Origin: Nitrososphaerota archaeon
Lineage (GTDB): Archaea; Thermoproteota; Nitrososphaeria; Nitrososphaerales; Nitrososphaeraceae
Length of the DNA stretch: 10,865 nt
Direction: 5' to 3'
Assembly: GCA_005877345.1 (NCBI GenBank)
Contig: VBPR01000084.1
Location: 1-10,865 of the forward strand
Part shown: positions 1-5,362 of the stretch, one piece after another
How the letters are laid out: the number at the start of each line of letters is the position of its first letter
How positions within the stretch are numbered: the first letter of the stretch is position 1
The notes under the pieces: model-generated
Told to the model about the DNA's origin: nothing
Seen by the model: only the letters and a program-made list of their open reading frames with translations
Database searches by the model: none
Program-made: the position numbers and the translations under genes

Positions 1-974
1 AAAGGCAACGAACACTCATTGCCACTATTTTTAATAATTAAATTTTTTAGTGATTCAAGATACTTGTTGACTTCCGAGATTGTAGGCAAATTTAATGAGT
101 GGTCAGAAATACTATGTAACACTATTGCATTTTTTTGAAAGAAATTGAATAGTTTATGAGGAAGATTACTCCCCCCTATTGGATTAAATGGCCCTGGATG
201 TATGTCAGGCAATACAACAAATACTTGTTTTCCGTCTTGTCTTTCAAATTTCATCATCCGGGTTCTTATCTCATCTACTTTGGATCTCGATTCAAATATG
301 TCTTCCATCTTTTCTTGCCTATTTTCTGTCCAGGCAGATAAAAATGCCTGTAATATTCTAAAAGTGCTTTTGAAATTGGGACATCCAGCTCTGTCAGTTA
401 ATATGGACCATACAACCCCCACTGTAAAGATAAGAGAACCCATAACTAGTTCCGTAACACGGTCATGCAGAGTAAATGTAGAAGTATATGGTAATAAATT
501 AGTGAAAAAAATAGTAGGCATAATAAATGAAATTAATACAGATCTAATTATTCTTGATCCAAAAACTGATACAAAAATACCGTAACGAAGTCCACTTGCA
601 ACGAACATTCCTGCCAAATCATAATTGACGATATCTGAATTCTTACTGAAAATGTTATTTGCTAATAATCCTAATAAAATAGTTACTAGCCAAAGGGAGC
701 TTGAAAAAGCTGCAACATGAATTACTTTTGAAATCTTATTTGTAGGTGTTCCCTTTAGTAAGAAGAGATCTAGAAAAAAACCACCTGCAGTAATTCCAGT
801 CGCTATGACAAAATGAATTATTAGTTCCGTAAAATGAGAATAGGAAGTATAATTAATGCCTATTATTCCTAATGACGCAATTATGGAGATAGCTGCTGAG
901 GTTTTGTACGAAGATGGATTTAAAAGTGTGAAATACCATCTTCTGTGTATATCAGTTACACTGTCTTCACTCAT
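1..974 (-). CDS. DUF2070 family polytopic membrane protein (partial, runs off left edge)
   Basis: The minus-strand frame is open from an ATG at 974 to the window edge: 324 codons with no stop. An in-frame TAA lies two codons before the ATG, so this is the first possible start. The N-terminal ~195 residues hold about six hydrophobic segments (roughly 25-42, 50-73, 84-108, 118-139, 144-162, 174-193), each predicted to be a membrane helix. A soluble part follows with VLPDIHPGPF (residues 254-263) and GGSNLP (267-272), the signature I associate with archaeal DUF2070 proteins (usually near 600 residues). The rest of the soluble domain lies outside the window. The function of the family is unknown; the conserved His/Asp-rich loop could be a metal or substrate site, which is speculation. 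It starts 22 bases after Sec61-beta ends, so it is probably cotranscribed with the secretion gene. Confidence 0.8.
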   Translation of the reverse strand, partial: MSEDSVTDIHRRWYFTLLNPSSYKTSAAISIIASLGIIGINYTSYSHFTELIIHFVIATGITAGGFFLDLFLLKGTPTNKISKVIHVAAFSSSLWLVTILLGLLANNIFSKNSDIVNYDLAGMFVASGLRYGIFVSVFGSRIIRSVLISFIMPTIFFTNLLPYTSTFTLHDRVTELVMGSLIFTVGVVWSILTDRAGCPNFKSTFRILQAFLSAWTENRQEKMEDIFESRSKVDEIRTRMMKFERQDGKQVFVVLPDIHPGPFNPIGGSNLPHKLFNFFQKNAIVLHSISDHSLNLPTISEVNKYLESLKNLIIKNSGNECSLP

Positions 975-996
975 CGATTAAGCTATTAGTAGAATG

Positions 997-1167
997 CTAT
1001 ACTGGGAAAACGATTCTGATAATTATAGAAATTCCTATGAGAGCACCAGTAACACCTAGGATAACTTCTGGTTTTACTTTAACACCACGAGTTTCATCTT
1101 CAAAAAACCTTAATAATCCTGCGCTAGATGCAGGCAATGGTGCATTTTTTTTCTTTCCTTCGCCCAA
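997..1167 (-). CDS. secG: Preprotein translocase subunit Sec61-beta (archaeal SecG)
   Basis: Small tail-anchored third subunit of the SecYE-beta protein-conducting channel in the cytoplasmic membrane. The hallmark of archaeal Sec61-beta is clear: a Lys-rich N-terminus, then PLPASSAGLLRFFEDETRG, then a single C-terminal membrane helix ending near the last residue (IIIRIVFPV). I chose a TTG start at 1167 (56 residues; initiator Met, then GEGKKKN). Homologues begin just before the Lys cluster, and a TATA-like TATTTAAG (1193-1200) sits about 29 bases upstream, fitting a leaderless message. An in-frame ATG at 1203 would add 12 residues (MYLRDDLEITFT) with no counterpart I know, and it lies upstream of the TATA element. 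Automatic annotation may prefer that ATG. The gene follows the zinc-ribbon gene in the same direction and precedes the DUF2070 gene by 22 bases. Confidence 0.88.
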   Translation of the reverse strand: MGEGKKKNAPLPASSAGLLRFFEDETRGVKVKPEVILGVTGALIGISIIIRIVFPV

Positions 1168-1190
1168 TGTAAAAGTTATTTCTAAATCAT

Positions 1191-1200
1191 CTCTTAAATA
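1191..1200 (-). promoter_or_regulatory. TATA box for Sec61-beta
   Basis: The minus strand reads TATTTAAGAG here, centred about 29 bases before the TTG at 1167. It lies within the longer ATG-start reading frame, which argues for the shorter protein. The inference rests on position and sequence only. Confidence 0.45.
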
Positions 1201-1235
1201 CATTGCGTTTTATACGCTTGTAATATTAGAGAGTC

Positions 1236-1622
1236 TTAAAATAACTCGAGAACCTTTATTTTTTCTAAAATTTTGATATAATTGTCAATGACTCTCAATC
1301 TTTGCTCCTCCTTATCTAAATTTTTATCTGAACCAATACTCATTATTAATTCTACCAGTCTGTCTCCTATTTTTTTGGTTATGTTAAAATCTGGCAGTAT
1401 TCTCTTGTCGACAGTCTTGTCGATGTCTTCTGTTGATTTTGGTTCTTTTAGCGTAGTACTGTTCCCACAAATAATACATGTAACTTCGTTATTTTTTTTT
1501 ACTTGAATTCCATTGCATTTTTCGCAAGGCTCAGATAGTAGGGTTCCTCCCTTAAGCAAGGATTCTGCAGCTTGTTTCAGATTTTCTTTATATTTGTCAC
1601 CAGATGTTGACATATTCTGCAT
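1236..1622 (-). CDS. ZNRD2 / Sjogren autoantigen 1 family (UPF0148) zinc-ribbon protein
   Basis: A 128-residue protein with a helical N-terminus (KQAAESLLKGGTLLSEPC) leading into a four-cysteine zinc ribbon (C33, C36, C49, C52; patterns PCEKC and CIICG). A charged, helical, probably coiled-coil C-terminal half follows (about 85-128). This order matches the family of human ZNRD2/SSSCA1 (p27 autoantigen) and archaeal UPF0148. The archaeal role is not established; the fold suggests a protein- or nucleic-acid-binding adaptor. The ATG at 1622 is supported by a TATA-like element (1641-1650) about 25 bases upstream, consistent with a leaderless message. An internal ATG at 1613 is the alternative. 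The gene is followed after a short gap by Sec61-beta on the same strand, so it is probably the first gene of that operon. Confidence 0.8.
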   Translation of the reverse strand: MQNMSTSGDKYKENLKQAAESLLKGGTLLSEPCEKCNGIQVKKNNEVTCIICGNSTTLKEPKSTEDIDKTVDKRILPDFNITKKIGDRLVELIMSIGSDKNLDKEEQRLRVIDNYIKILEKIKVLELF

Positions 1623-1640
1623 TTGATCTTTGCGATCATG

Positions 1641-1650
1641 TAAATTAAAG
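1641..1650 (-). promoter_or_regulatory. TATA box for the ZNRD2-like gene
   Basis: The minus strand reads CTTTAATTTA, centred about 25 bases before the ATG at 1622, the spacing expected for archaeal leaderless transcription. It forms one half of a divergent promoter region with aIF1. Confidence 0.5.
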
Positions 1651-1766
1651 TCTTCTAACCGAGTGGCAATAACTTAGACTCTGATTAATCGTTAAACATT
1701 AATAATGCCATTTCAATTTTTTCCATTCAATCACAAATCTCAGTACTTGTTGTCAATCGGGCAAGG

Positions 1767-1775
1767 CTTAATAAT
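1767..1775 (+). promoter_or_regulatory. TATA box for aIF1
   Basis: CTTAATAAT precedes the gene. A start site about 25 bases downstream would fall near 1794-1798. That is after the ATG at 1788 and about 10 bases before the ATG at 1806, so it favours the shorter protein. Confidence 0.45.
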
Positions 1776-1805
1776 GAGAATACTTCAATGGAAATTAATT
1801 ATAAT

Positions 1806-2114
1806 ATGGCGGTGATATGCAAAAAATGTGGACTACCAAACGACCTTTGCGCATGTGGCGAGCTGGATAAAGAAGAAACGAGAATTGTAATAAGACTTGA
1901 AACAAGACGTTTTTCCAAAACTACTACCATGATAGAAGGTATTGATCCAAAATTGAGTGACATACAACATATAGTCAAAGAATTAAAAAGTAAATTAGCC
2001 TGTGGCGGAACTGCAAAAGATGGGTTCATTATGCTACAAGGAGACCACAGGGAAGATGTAAAATCTTACCTAGTTAAATTTGGGTTCACCGAATCTGCGA
2101 TTGAAGTACAGTAG
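1806..2114 (+). CDS. Translation initiation factor aIF1 (SUI1 family)
   Basis: Archaeal homologue of eukaryotic eIF1. It binds the small ribosomal subunit near the P site and promotes accurate start-codon selection. At 102 residues the length is typical. The N-terminal Cys cluster CKKCGLPNDLCAC (C5, C8, C15, C17) resembles the zinc knuckle common in archaeal aIF1. The SUI1 core follows: RRFSKTTTMIEGID (34-47), then the basic loop with LACGGTAKDG (64-73) and LQGDHRED (77-84). The start at 1806 is preferred over the in-frame ATG at 1788 because the protein then begins MAVICKKCG just before the Cys cluster and because of the TATA spacing. The gene stands alone, with a T6 run just after the stop. 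It diverges from the Sec61-beta group and converges with the small membrane gene at 2232-2510. Confidence 0.9.
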   Translation: MAVICKKCGLPNDLCACGELDKEETRIVIRLETRRFSKTTTMIEGIDPKLSDIQHIVKELKSKLACGGTAKDGFIMLQGDHREDVKSYLVKFGFTESAIEVQ

Positions 2115-2117
2115 TCG

Positions 2118-2123
2118 TTTTTT
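2118..2123 (+). terminator. T-run terminator after aIF1
   Basis: A run of six T residues starts four bases after the aIF1 stop. Archaeal RNA polymerase commonly terminates at such U-tracts without a hairpin, and I see no stem here. Confidence 0.4.
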
Positions 2124-2178
2124 AGGACTATGATAATTACTTATATTGAACTCTAGCCTGCGTGCATCAGATCTATTG

Positions 2179-2200
2179 AAAAAATAAAATAAAATAAAAT
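2179..2200 (-). terminator. T-rich terminator for the 2232-2510 gene, containing an (AAAAT)4 tandem repeat
   Basis: On the plus strand 2181-2200 is exactly four copies of AAAAT, preceded by two further A residues. Read on the minus strand this is a T-rich tract about 30 bases after the stop of the small membrane gene, fitting an archaeal intrinsic terminator. As a five-base microsatellite it may also vary in copy number between strains. Confidence 0.5.
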
Positions 2201-2231
2201 TAAGAATTTTTATGGATTGACCTTTTATAAT

Positions 2232-2510
2232 TTACCAGTGATGTTTTTCGTCAGGAATCAGACCTATTTGTGATTGTTCAAAATATTTATCCAGCTCTGA
2301 TACCCATTTTTCCTTTGCAGAACCGCCACCGAGACCTTTTTTCCTTAACCAGAAAGCTATTGCTGCGAGTAAGAACACTGCAAACATCATTGTTCCGAAT
2401 ATGTAGACCATTACATCGTAAAACAAAGGATCGTACGATGGACCAATTTGACCAATTAGACTGTGTACCGAATTTCCAATCATTGTAACAAGTCCTTCAA
2501 TTCCGCTCAT
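2232..2510 (-). CDS. Small single-pass membrane protein, candidate ammonia monooxygenase accessory subunit (AmoY/AmoZ type)
   Basis: A 92-residue protein. An amphipathic N-terminal stretch (about 1-30, GLVTMIGNSVHSLIGQIG) precedes one strong membrane helix at about 33-55. A basic linker (RKKGLGGGSAKEK, 56-68) and a charged helix follow, then the tail PDEKHHW. The basic linker predicts N-out/C-in topology. It matches no broad family I recognise. Its size, helical make-up, strong TATA box and pairing with the neighbouring 106-residue membrane protein fit AmoY and AmoZ, the small helical subunits described with AmoA/B/C/X in archaeal ammonia monooxygenase from Nitrososphaera viennensis, whose genes I recall as neighbours. 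I cannot say which of the two this would be, and I identified it from context rather than by alignment. The two His near the C-terminus are noteworthy but unassigned. Confidence 0.55.
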   Translation of the reverse strand: MSGIEGLVTMIGNSVHSLIGQIGPSYDPLFYDVMVYIFGTMMFAVFLLAAIAFWLRKKGLGGGSAKEKWVSELDKYFEQSQIGLIPDEKHHW

Positions 2511-2535
2511 TATCTATTAGCAAATTAATTCTATG

Positions 2536-2543
2536 ATATATAC
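2536..2543 (-). promoter_or_regulatory. Strong TATA box for the 92-residue membrane protein gene
   Basis: The minus strand reads GTATATAT, with an A-rich segment (CCAAAAT) directly upstream in the BRE position. Its centre lies about 29 bases before the ATG at 2510. The near-consensus element suggests high expression. Confidence 0.55.
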
Positions 2544-2716
2544 ATTTTGGTGATTCAGTTTGAAGTAAGCGTAAAATCTATCAGAATATTCAGACAATAA
2601 CGAAAATCGAACGCTTTTCAAATGAGTGCATTGGACAGATTAGAATTTACCATATAGGACTTTAATCGAAGCGGAGACACTCAACGTTTTCATTATCATA
2701 AAATAAGTAATGGCTA

Positions 2717-2730
2717 TAAAATCAAAAAAT
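2717..2730 (-). terminator. T-rich terminator for the 106-residue membrane protein gene
   Basis: On the minus strand two T-runs (T6 and T4 separated by GA) begin about 16 bases after the stop at 2746. Together with the separate TATA box at 2536-2543, this suggests that the two small membrane genes are transcribed independently. Confidence 0.4.
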
Positions 2731-2745
2731 AGTAGTAAAGTAGCG

Positions 2746-3066
2746 CTATGCCTTTACCGGTTTTTTACCTCTGCTCATCACAAAGAATGCGGCAGCTACG
2801 GCACCAAATATTGCAACTATTGCAGCAGTGTAAATTGCAGCATCACCAATATTCTTGCCAAAGAACGGTGTTCCAGAACCGTATGCACCAGCTTGTTCAG
2901 CATTAGCTACCTTTTCCTTAGCGAGTTTGAGTTGTTCCTCAACACTAAGTCCCGAGGGATTACTACCAGTGGTATATTGTGCAGTTGCGGTTTGATACAA
3001 GGTTAACGCTAATGGTCCCATTGCAATTAGTATTGCTGCTACTGTAACGACGGTAACTGAATTCAT
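2746..3066 (-). CDS. Small membrane protein with signal-like N-terminus, candidate ammonia monooxygenase accessory subunit (AmoY/AmoZ type)
   Basis: A 106-residue protein. The N-terminal hydrophobic segment (about 3-23) ends in TATAQ, a plausible signal-peptidase site after A29. A polar, exported middle follows (about 30-72) with a charged helix EEQLKLAKEKVANAEQAG and a Gly/Thr/Pro loop. A second membrane helix spans about 76-97, very Ala-rich, ending in the basic tail SRGKKPVKA. If the signal is cleaved, the mature protein is single-pass, N-out/C-in, like the 92-residue neighbour on the same strand. I recognise no broad family. The pairing, size, helicity and strong individual promoter fit the AmoY/AmoZ subunits of archaeal ammonia monooxygenase. 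This is a context-based proposal, and another Thaumarchaeota-specific membrane protein cannot be excluded. Confidence 0.55.
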   Translation of the reverse strand: MNSVTVVTVAAILIAMGPLALTLYQTATAQYTTGSNPSGLSVEEQLKLAKEKVANAEQAGAYGSGTPFFGKNIGDAAIYTAAIVAIFGAVAAAFFVMSRGKKPVKA

Positions 3067-3090
3067 ATTAAATTTGTAAATTCGAATCCA

Positions 3091-3100
3091 AATATATAAC
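3091..3100 (-). promoter_or_regulatory. Strong TATA box for the 106-residue membrane protein gene
   Basis: The minus strand reads GTTATATATT, centred about 29 bases before the ATG at 3066, close to the archaeal consensus. It faces the S15 promoter in a divergent intergenic region. Confidence 0.55.
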
Positions 3101-3189
3101 CTTATTGGTCTTGAAAATATTTTCCGACAAATTTAAAATACTATTGTTGTTAAAATTAGGAATTTCTAGTTTGATTATTGTAGAAGTAA

Positions 3190-3197
3190 CATTTAAG
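3190..3197 (+). promoter_or_regulatory. TATA box for the S15-Cdc45-Pcc1-SerRS operon
   Basis: CATTTAAG is centred about 29 bases before the S15 ATG at 3223, which implies a leaderless or nearly leaderless operon transcript. Confidence 0.5.
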
Positions 3198-3222
3198 ATG
3201 CACATTAATGATTTCTACTTAA

Positions 3223-3669
3223 ATGGCTCGAATTCATGCTCATACACACGGGAAATCACATTCAACACGTCCTATTTCGTACGCTGCTCCTTCTTGGATT
3301 AATCAGAAATCAGAATTATCTACCATTATTGTTCAGCTTTCAAATGATGGCCTGAGCCCAAGTGAAATTGGGGTTAGGATGAGGGATGAATATGGAGTTC
3401 CTCTAATAAAACCAATATTGGGAAAGAGAATAAGCCAGCTTCTTGAGGAAAATAATTCTACTCCGGAGATGCCTGAGGACCTCAACCAACTTGTTCAAAA
3501 GGCACTAGCTTTACAAAAACATCTAAAGGTGCACAATACTGACAAAAGAAATATTCGTTCGCTTGAATTGATAGAAGCAAAAATTCATAGACTTTCAAAA
3601 TATTATAAGAGAAAGGGAAAAATTCTACAAAATTGGAAATATGCTGCGGTAATTGCTCGACTTGAATAA
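3223..3669 (+). CDS. rps15: 30S ribosomal protein S15 (uS15, archaeal type)
   Basis: A primary 16S rRNA-binding protein of the small subunit platform. At 148 residues it has the archaeal/eukaryotic length, with the N-terminal extension MARIHAHTHGKSHSTRP (1-17) absent from the ~89-residue bacterial protein. Recognisable family segments are LSPSEIGVRMRDEYGVP (about 45-61), the linker to LGKRISQLL, and the C-terminal core with HNTDKRNIRSLELIEAKI and HRLSKYYKRKG. The ATG is fixed by the conserved N-terminus and by TATA spacing. It heads a tight operon, and the next gene begins 8 bases after its stop. S15 next to the DHH-family Cdc45/RecJ gene is a recurrent archaeal arrangement. Confidence 0.96.
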   Translation: MARIHAHTHGKSHSTRPISYAAPSWINQKSELSTIIVQLSNDGLSPSEIGVRMRDEYGVPLIKPILGKRISQLLEENNSTPEMPEDLNQLVQKALALQKHLKVHNTDKRNIRSLELIEAKIHRLSKYYKRKGKILQNWKYAAVIARLE

Positions 3670-3677
3670 TGAATTAA

Positions 3678-5111
3678 ATGGGTTACAAGGAATTTTATGA
3701 AAACGTAAATGTAACTAGTGAAAAAGTAAAGAATCTAATTGACGATAGAAAGGATACTTTAATAGTTTCGAATTCATCATGCGATGGAATTGTTTCTGCT
3801 AGCCTATTGATTAGAGCTATATGGAAATTGGGCGGAAAGGCAACAGCCCGCTTTGTGAATAAAATCAGTCAAGATAGTATTGCTGATTTAAAAAGTGAAG
3901 ATCATGAATTTTATTTATTCACAGAGCTTGGCACGGGTTTATCAGAATTATTCAACAAGTTTTTTTCCAAGGAGTGGATTATGCTCGACCATAGGAAACT
4001 TTCTTTTGCCGAGATAGCAACAGACGATGATGATGCTATCTTAAATCCGTGGAAATACGATATTGATGGTGATAAAGAGGTTACTTCGGGAGGTATTTCT
4101 TATCTTTTAGTAAAAAGTATGGATAAGAGATTTACAGATCTATCTCCGCTTGCAATTGTTTCTGCATTGGGAGAATATCAAGATGTAGGAGACAAGAGAT
4201 CTTTAATTGGTCTTAATAATGAGATACTAAAAGATTCAGAAAAAAATGGATTAATGCAGACAGATATTGATCTTTTGTTGTCCTTTAATGAATCCTTACC
4301 GATCCATGAATCTATTGCCAATACATCCATCCCGTATTTGTATGGAATAACATCGAATAGCGACAAGTGCCTTGAACTTATGAAGAACACTAACATTAAC
4401 TTGAAAAAAGATGGAAGATGGAAGACAATAGCCGATATTAATCAAGAGGAAAAATTTCTTATTATTGAATCTATTAAGAATCACCTTAGTTCTCAAATGA
4501 ACAGGAACGTCGATAATTTAGAAAACATTCTCATAGGTTATACCTACGTTCTTCCGACAGAAGATTACGGCAGTCATTTATATGACGCACGTAGATTTTC
4601 AGACTTATTGGATTCTTGTGCACTCAGTATGAAATCTGGAATAGGCTTGAGTATTTGCCTTGGTGAACGAGCAGGGTCTCTCGAAGAGGCTGAAAGGGAC
4701 TTACAAGAATTTAAGAATAGTTCACAAAAATTAGTCTCTAAAATCCTAAAAGAAAAATGGAGAATTTCTGATAAGGGCTTGTTTGTATTCATTAGTGCAG
4801 ATGGGATCATTGAACCAGATTATGCTGGTTACGTTGGTTACCTGTCTCGTCTTTTGACATCTCATTATCAATTTATGAATAAAATGATAATAATGAAAAT
4901 AGCAATCGATGAGAATTATTCCAAATATTTCCTTAGCACTGGTTACGATGGAGAAATGGATATTGAACTGATGGCAAAGGAATTGTCAAATACAATTGAT
5001 GGAAGTACAGTGACATTTAGTAATGCCGATGGACAAATTATAATTCCCTCGGTACAAGAGGATACATTGATGTCTATTATTTCGAAACTAATCAAGAAGA
5101 TTTCGAAATGA
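3678..5111 (+). CDS. Archaeal Cdc45/RecJ homologue (DHH-family fold), probably catalytically inactive
   Basis: A 477-residue protein with RecJ/DHH architecture and eroded active-site motifs. Motif I, normally HxDxDG, is NSSCDG at 32-37: the His and first Asp are lost, the second Asp kept. The motif II Asp is replaced in TELGTG (82-87). Motif III DHH is DHR (104-106). A glycine pair at TSGGISY (136-142) is kept, but the motif IV Asp is not obvious in SALGEYQDVGD (162-172). The C-terminal DHHA1-like region (about 380-477) lacks a clean GGH signature. In archaea this family provides GAN/RecJ nucleases and the Cdc45-like partner of MCM and GINS in the CMG helicase; crenarchaeal RecJdbh is also nuclease-dead. 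A Cdc45-like structural role is therefore more likely than exonuclease activity. S15 lies 8 bases upstream, and the stop overlaps the Pcc1 start by 4 bases. Confidence 0.8.
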   Translation: MGYKEFYENVNVTSEKVKNLIDDRKDTLIVSNSSCDGIVSASLLIRAIWKLGGKATARFVNKISQDSIADLKSEDHEFYLFTELGTGLSELFNKFFSKEWIMLDHRKLSFAEIATDDDDAILNPWKYDIDGDKEVTSGGISYLLVKSMDKRFTDLSPLAIVSALGEYQDVGDKRSLIGLNNEILKDSEKNGLMQTDIDLLLSFNESLPIHESIANTSIPYLYGITSNSDKCLELMKNTNINLKKDGRWKTIADINQEEKFLIIESIKNHLSSQMNRNVDNLENILIGYTYVLPTEDYGSHLYDARRFSDLLDSCALSMKSGIGLSICLGERAGSLEEAERDLQEFKNSSQKLVSKILKEKWRISDKGLFVFISADGIIEPDYAGYVGYLSRLLTSHYQFMNKMIIMKIAIDENYSKYFLSTGYDGEMDIELMAKELSNTIDGSTVTFSNADGQIIIPSVQEDTLMSIISKLIKKISK

Positions 5112-5362
5112 AAGAAGGGTTTAATATCAAGTCTAGTATGAAAATACAATTTGATAGTAAGAAGGAAGTAGACACTATTATCGATGTATTAACACCAGAT
5201 AATGTTCGTATTCCCGCAGGATTAAAGATTGATATTAAATCTCATAACAAATATGTAGTAATTGATGTTTATTGCGAAATTGGGACAGGAACGTTCCTTA
5301 ATACTATTGATGAACTACTAGAACACATATCGTTATCAAACATAGTGACATCTAATGATTGA
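5108..5362 (+). CDS. pcc1: KEOPS complex subunit Pcc1
   Basis: The dimerising subunit of KEOPS, which with Kae1, Bud32 and Cgi121 makes the universal N6-threonylcarbamoyl-adenosine (t6A) at position 37 of ANN-decoding tRNAs. The 84 residues match the usual small alpha/beta Pcc1 fold: a charged N-terminal strand and helix (MKIQFDSKKEVDTIIDVLTPD), then IPAGLKIDI, and a C-terminal helix with GTFLNTIDELLEH that corresponds to the family's conserved Thr/Asp/Leu helix. The ATG at 5108 overlaps the Cdc45/RecJ stop in an ATGA junction. A second ATG (residue 11, at 5138) is possible and would place the start directly at the first strand. The 3' end overlaps the seryl-tRNA synthetase start by 8 bases, implying translational coupling. 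Other KEOPS genes are not in the window. Confidence 0.85.
   Translation: MKEGFNIKSSMKIQFDSKKEVDTIIDVLTPDNVRIPAGLKIDIKSHNKYVVIDVYCEIGTGTFLNTIDELLEHISLSNIVTSND

Noticed and set aside
202..585. Plus-strand open frame of 127 codons
   Set aside because: It lies opposite the DUF2070 gene, whose minus-strand frame is open to the edge and carries family motifs. The plus-strand product has no recognisable domain.
2710..3006. Plus-strand open frame of 98 codons
   Set aside because: It is antisense to the 106-residue membrane protein, has a Cys/Ser-rich unordered composition, and its start lies in the neighbour's terminator region.
3079..3090. TTCGAATCC resembling a tRNA T-loop
   Set aside because: There is no G/C stem around it and no cloverleaf. 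It lies between the TATA box and start of the 106-residue membrane gene.
3678..5111. Calling this gene an active single-stranded-DNA exonuclease RecJ
   Set aside because: The HxDxDG and DHH catalytic motifs are degraded, so a nuclease label would overstate what the sequence shows.
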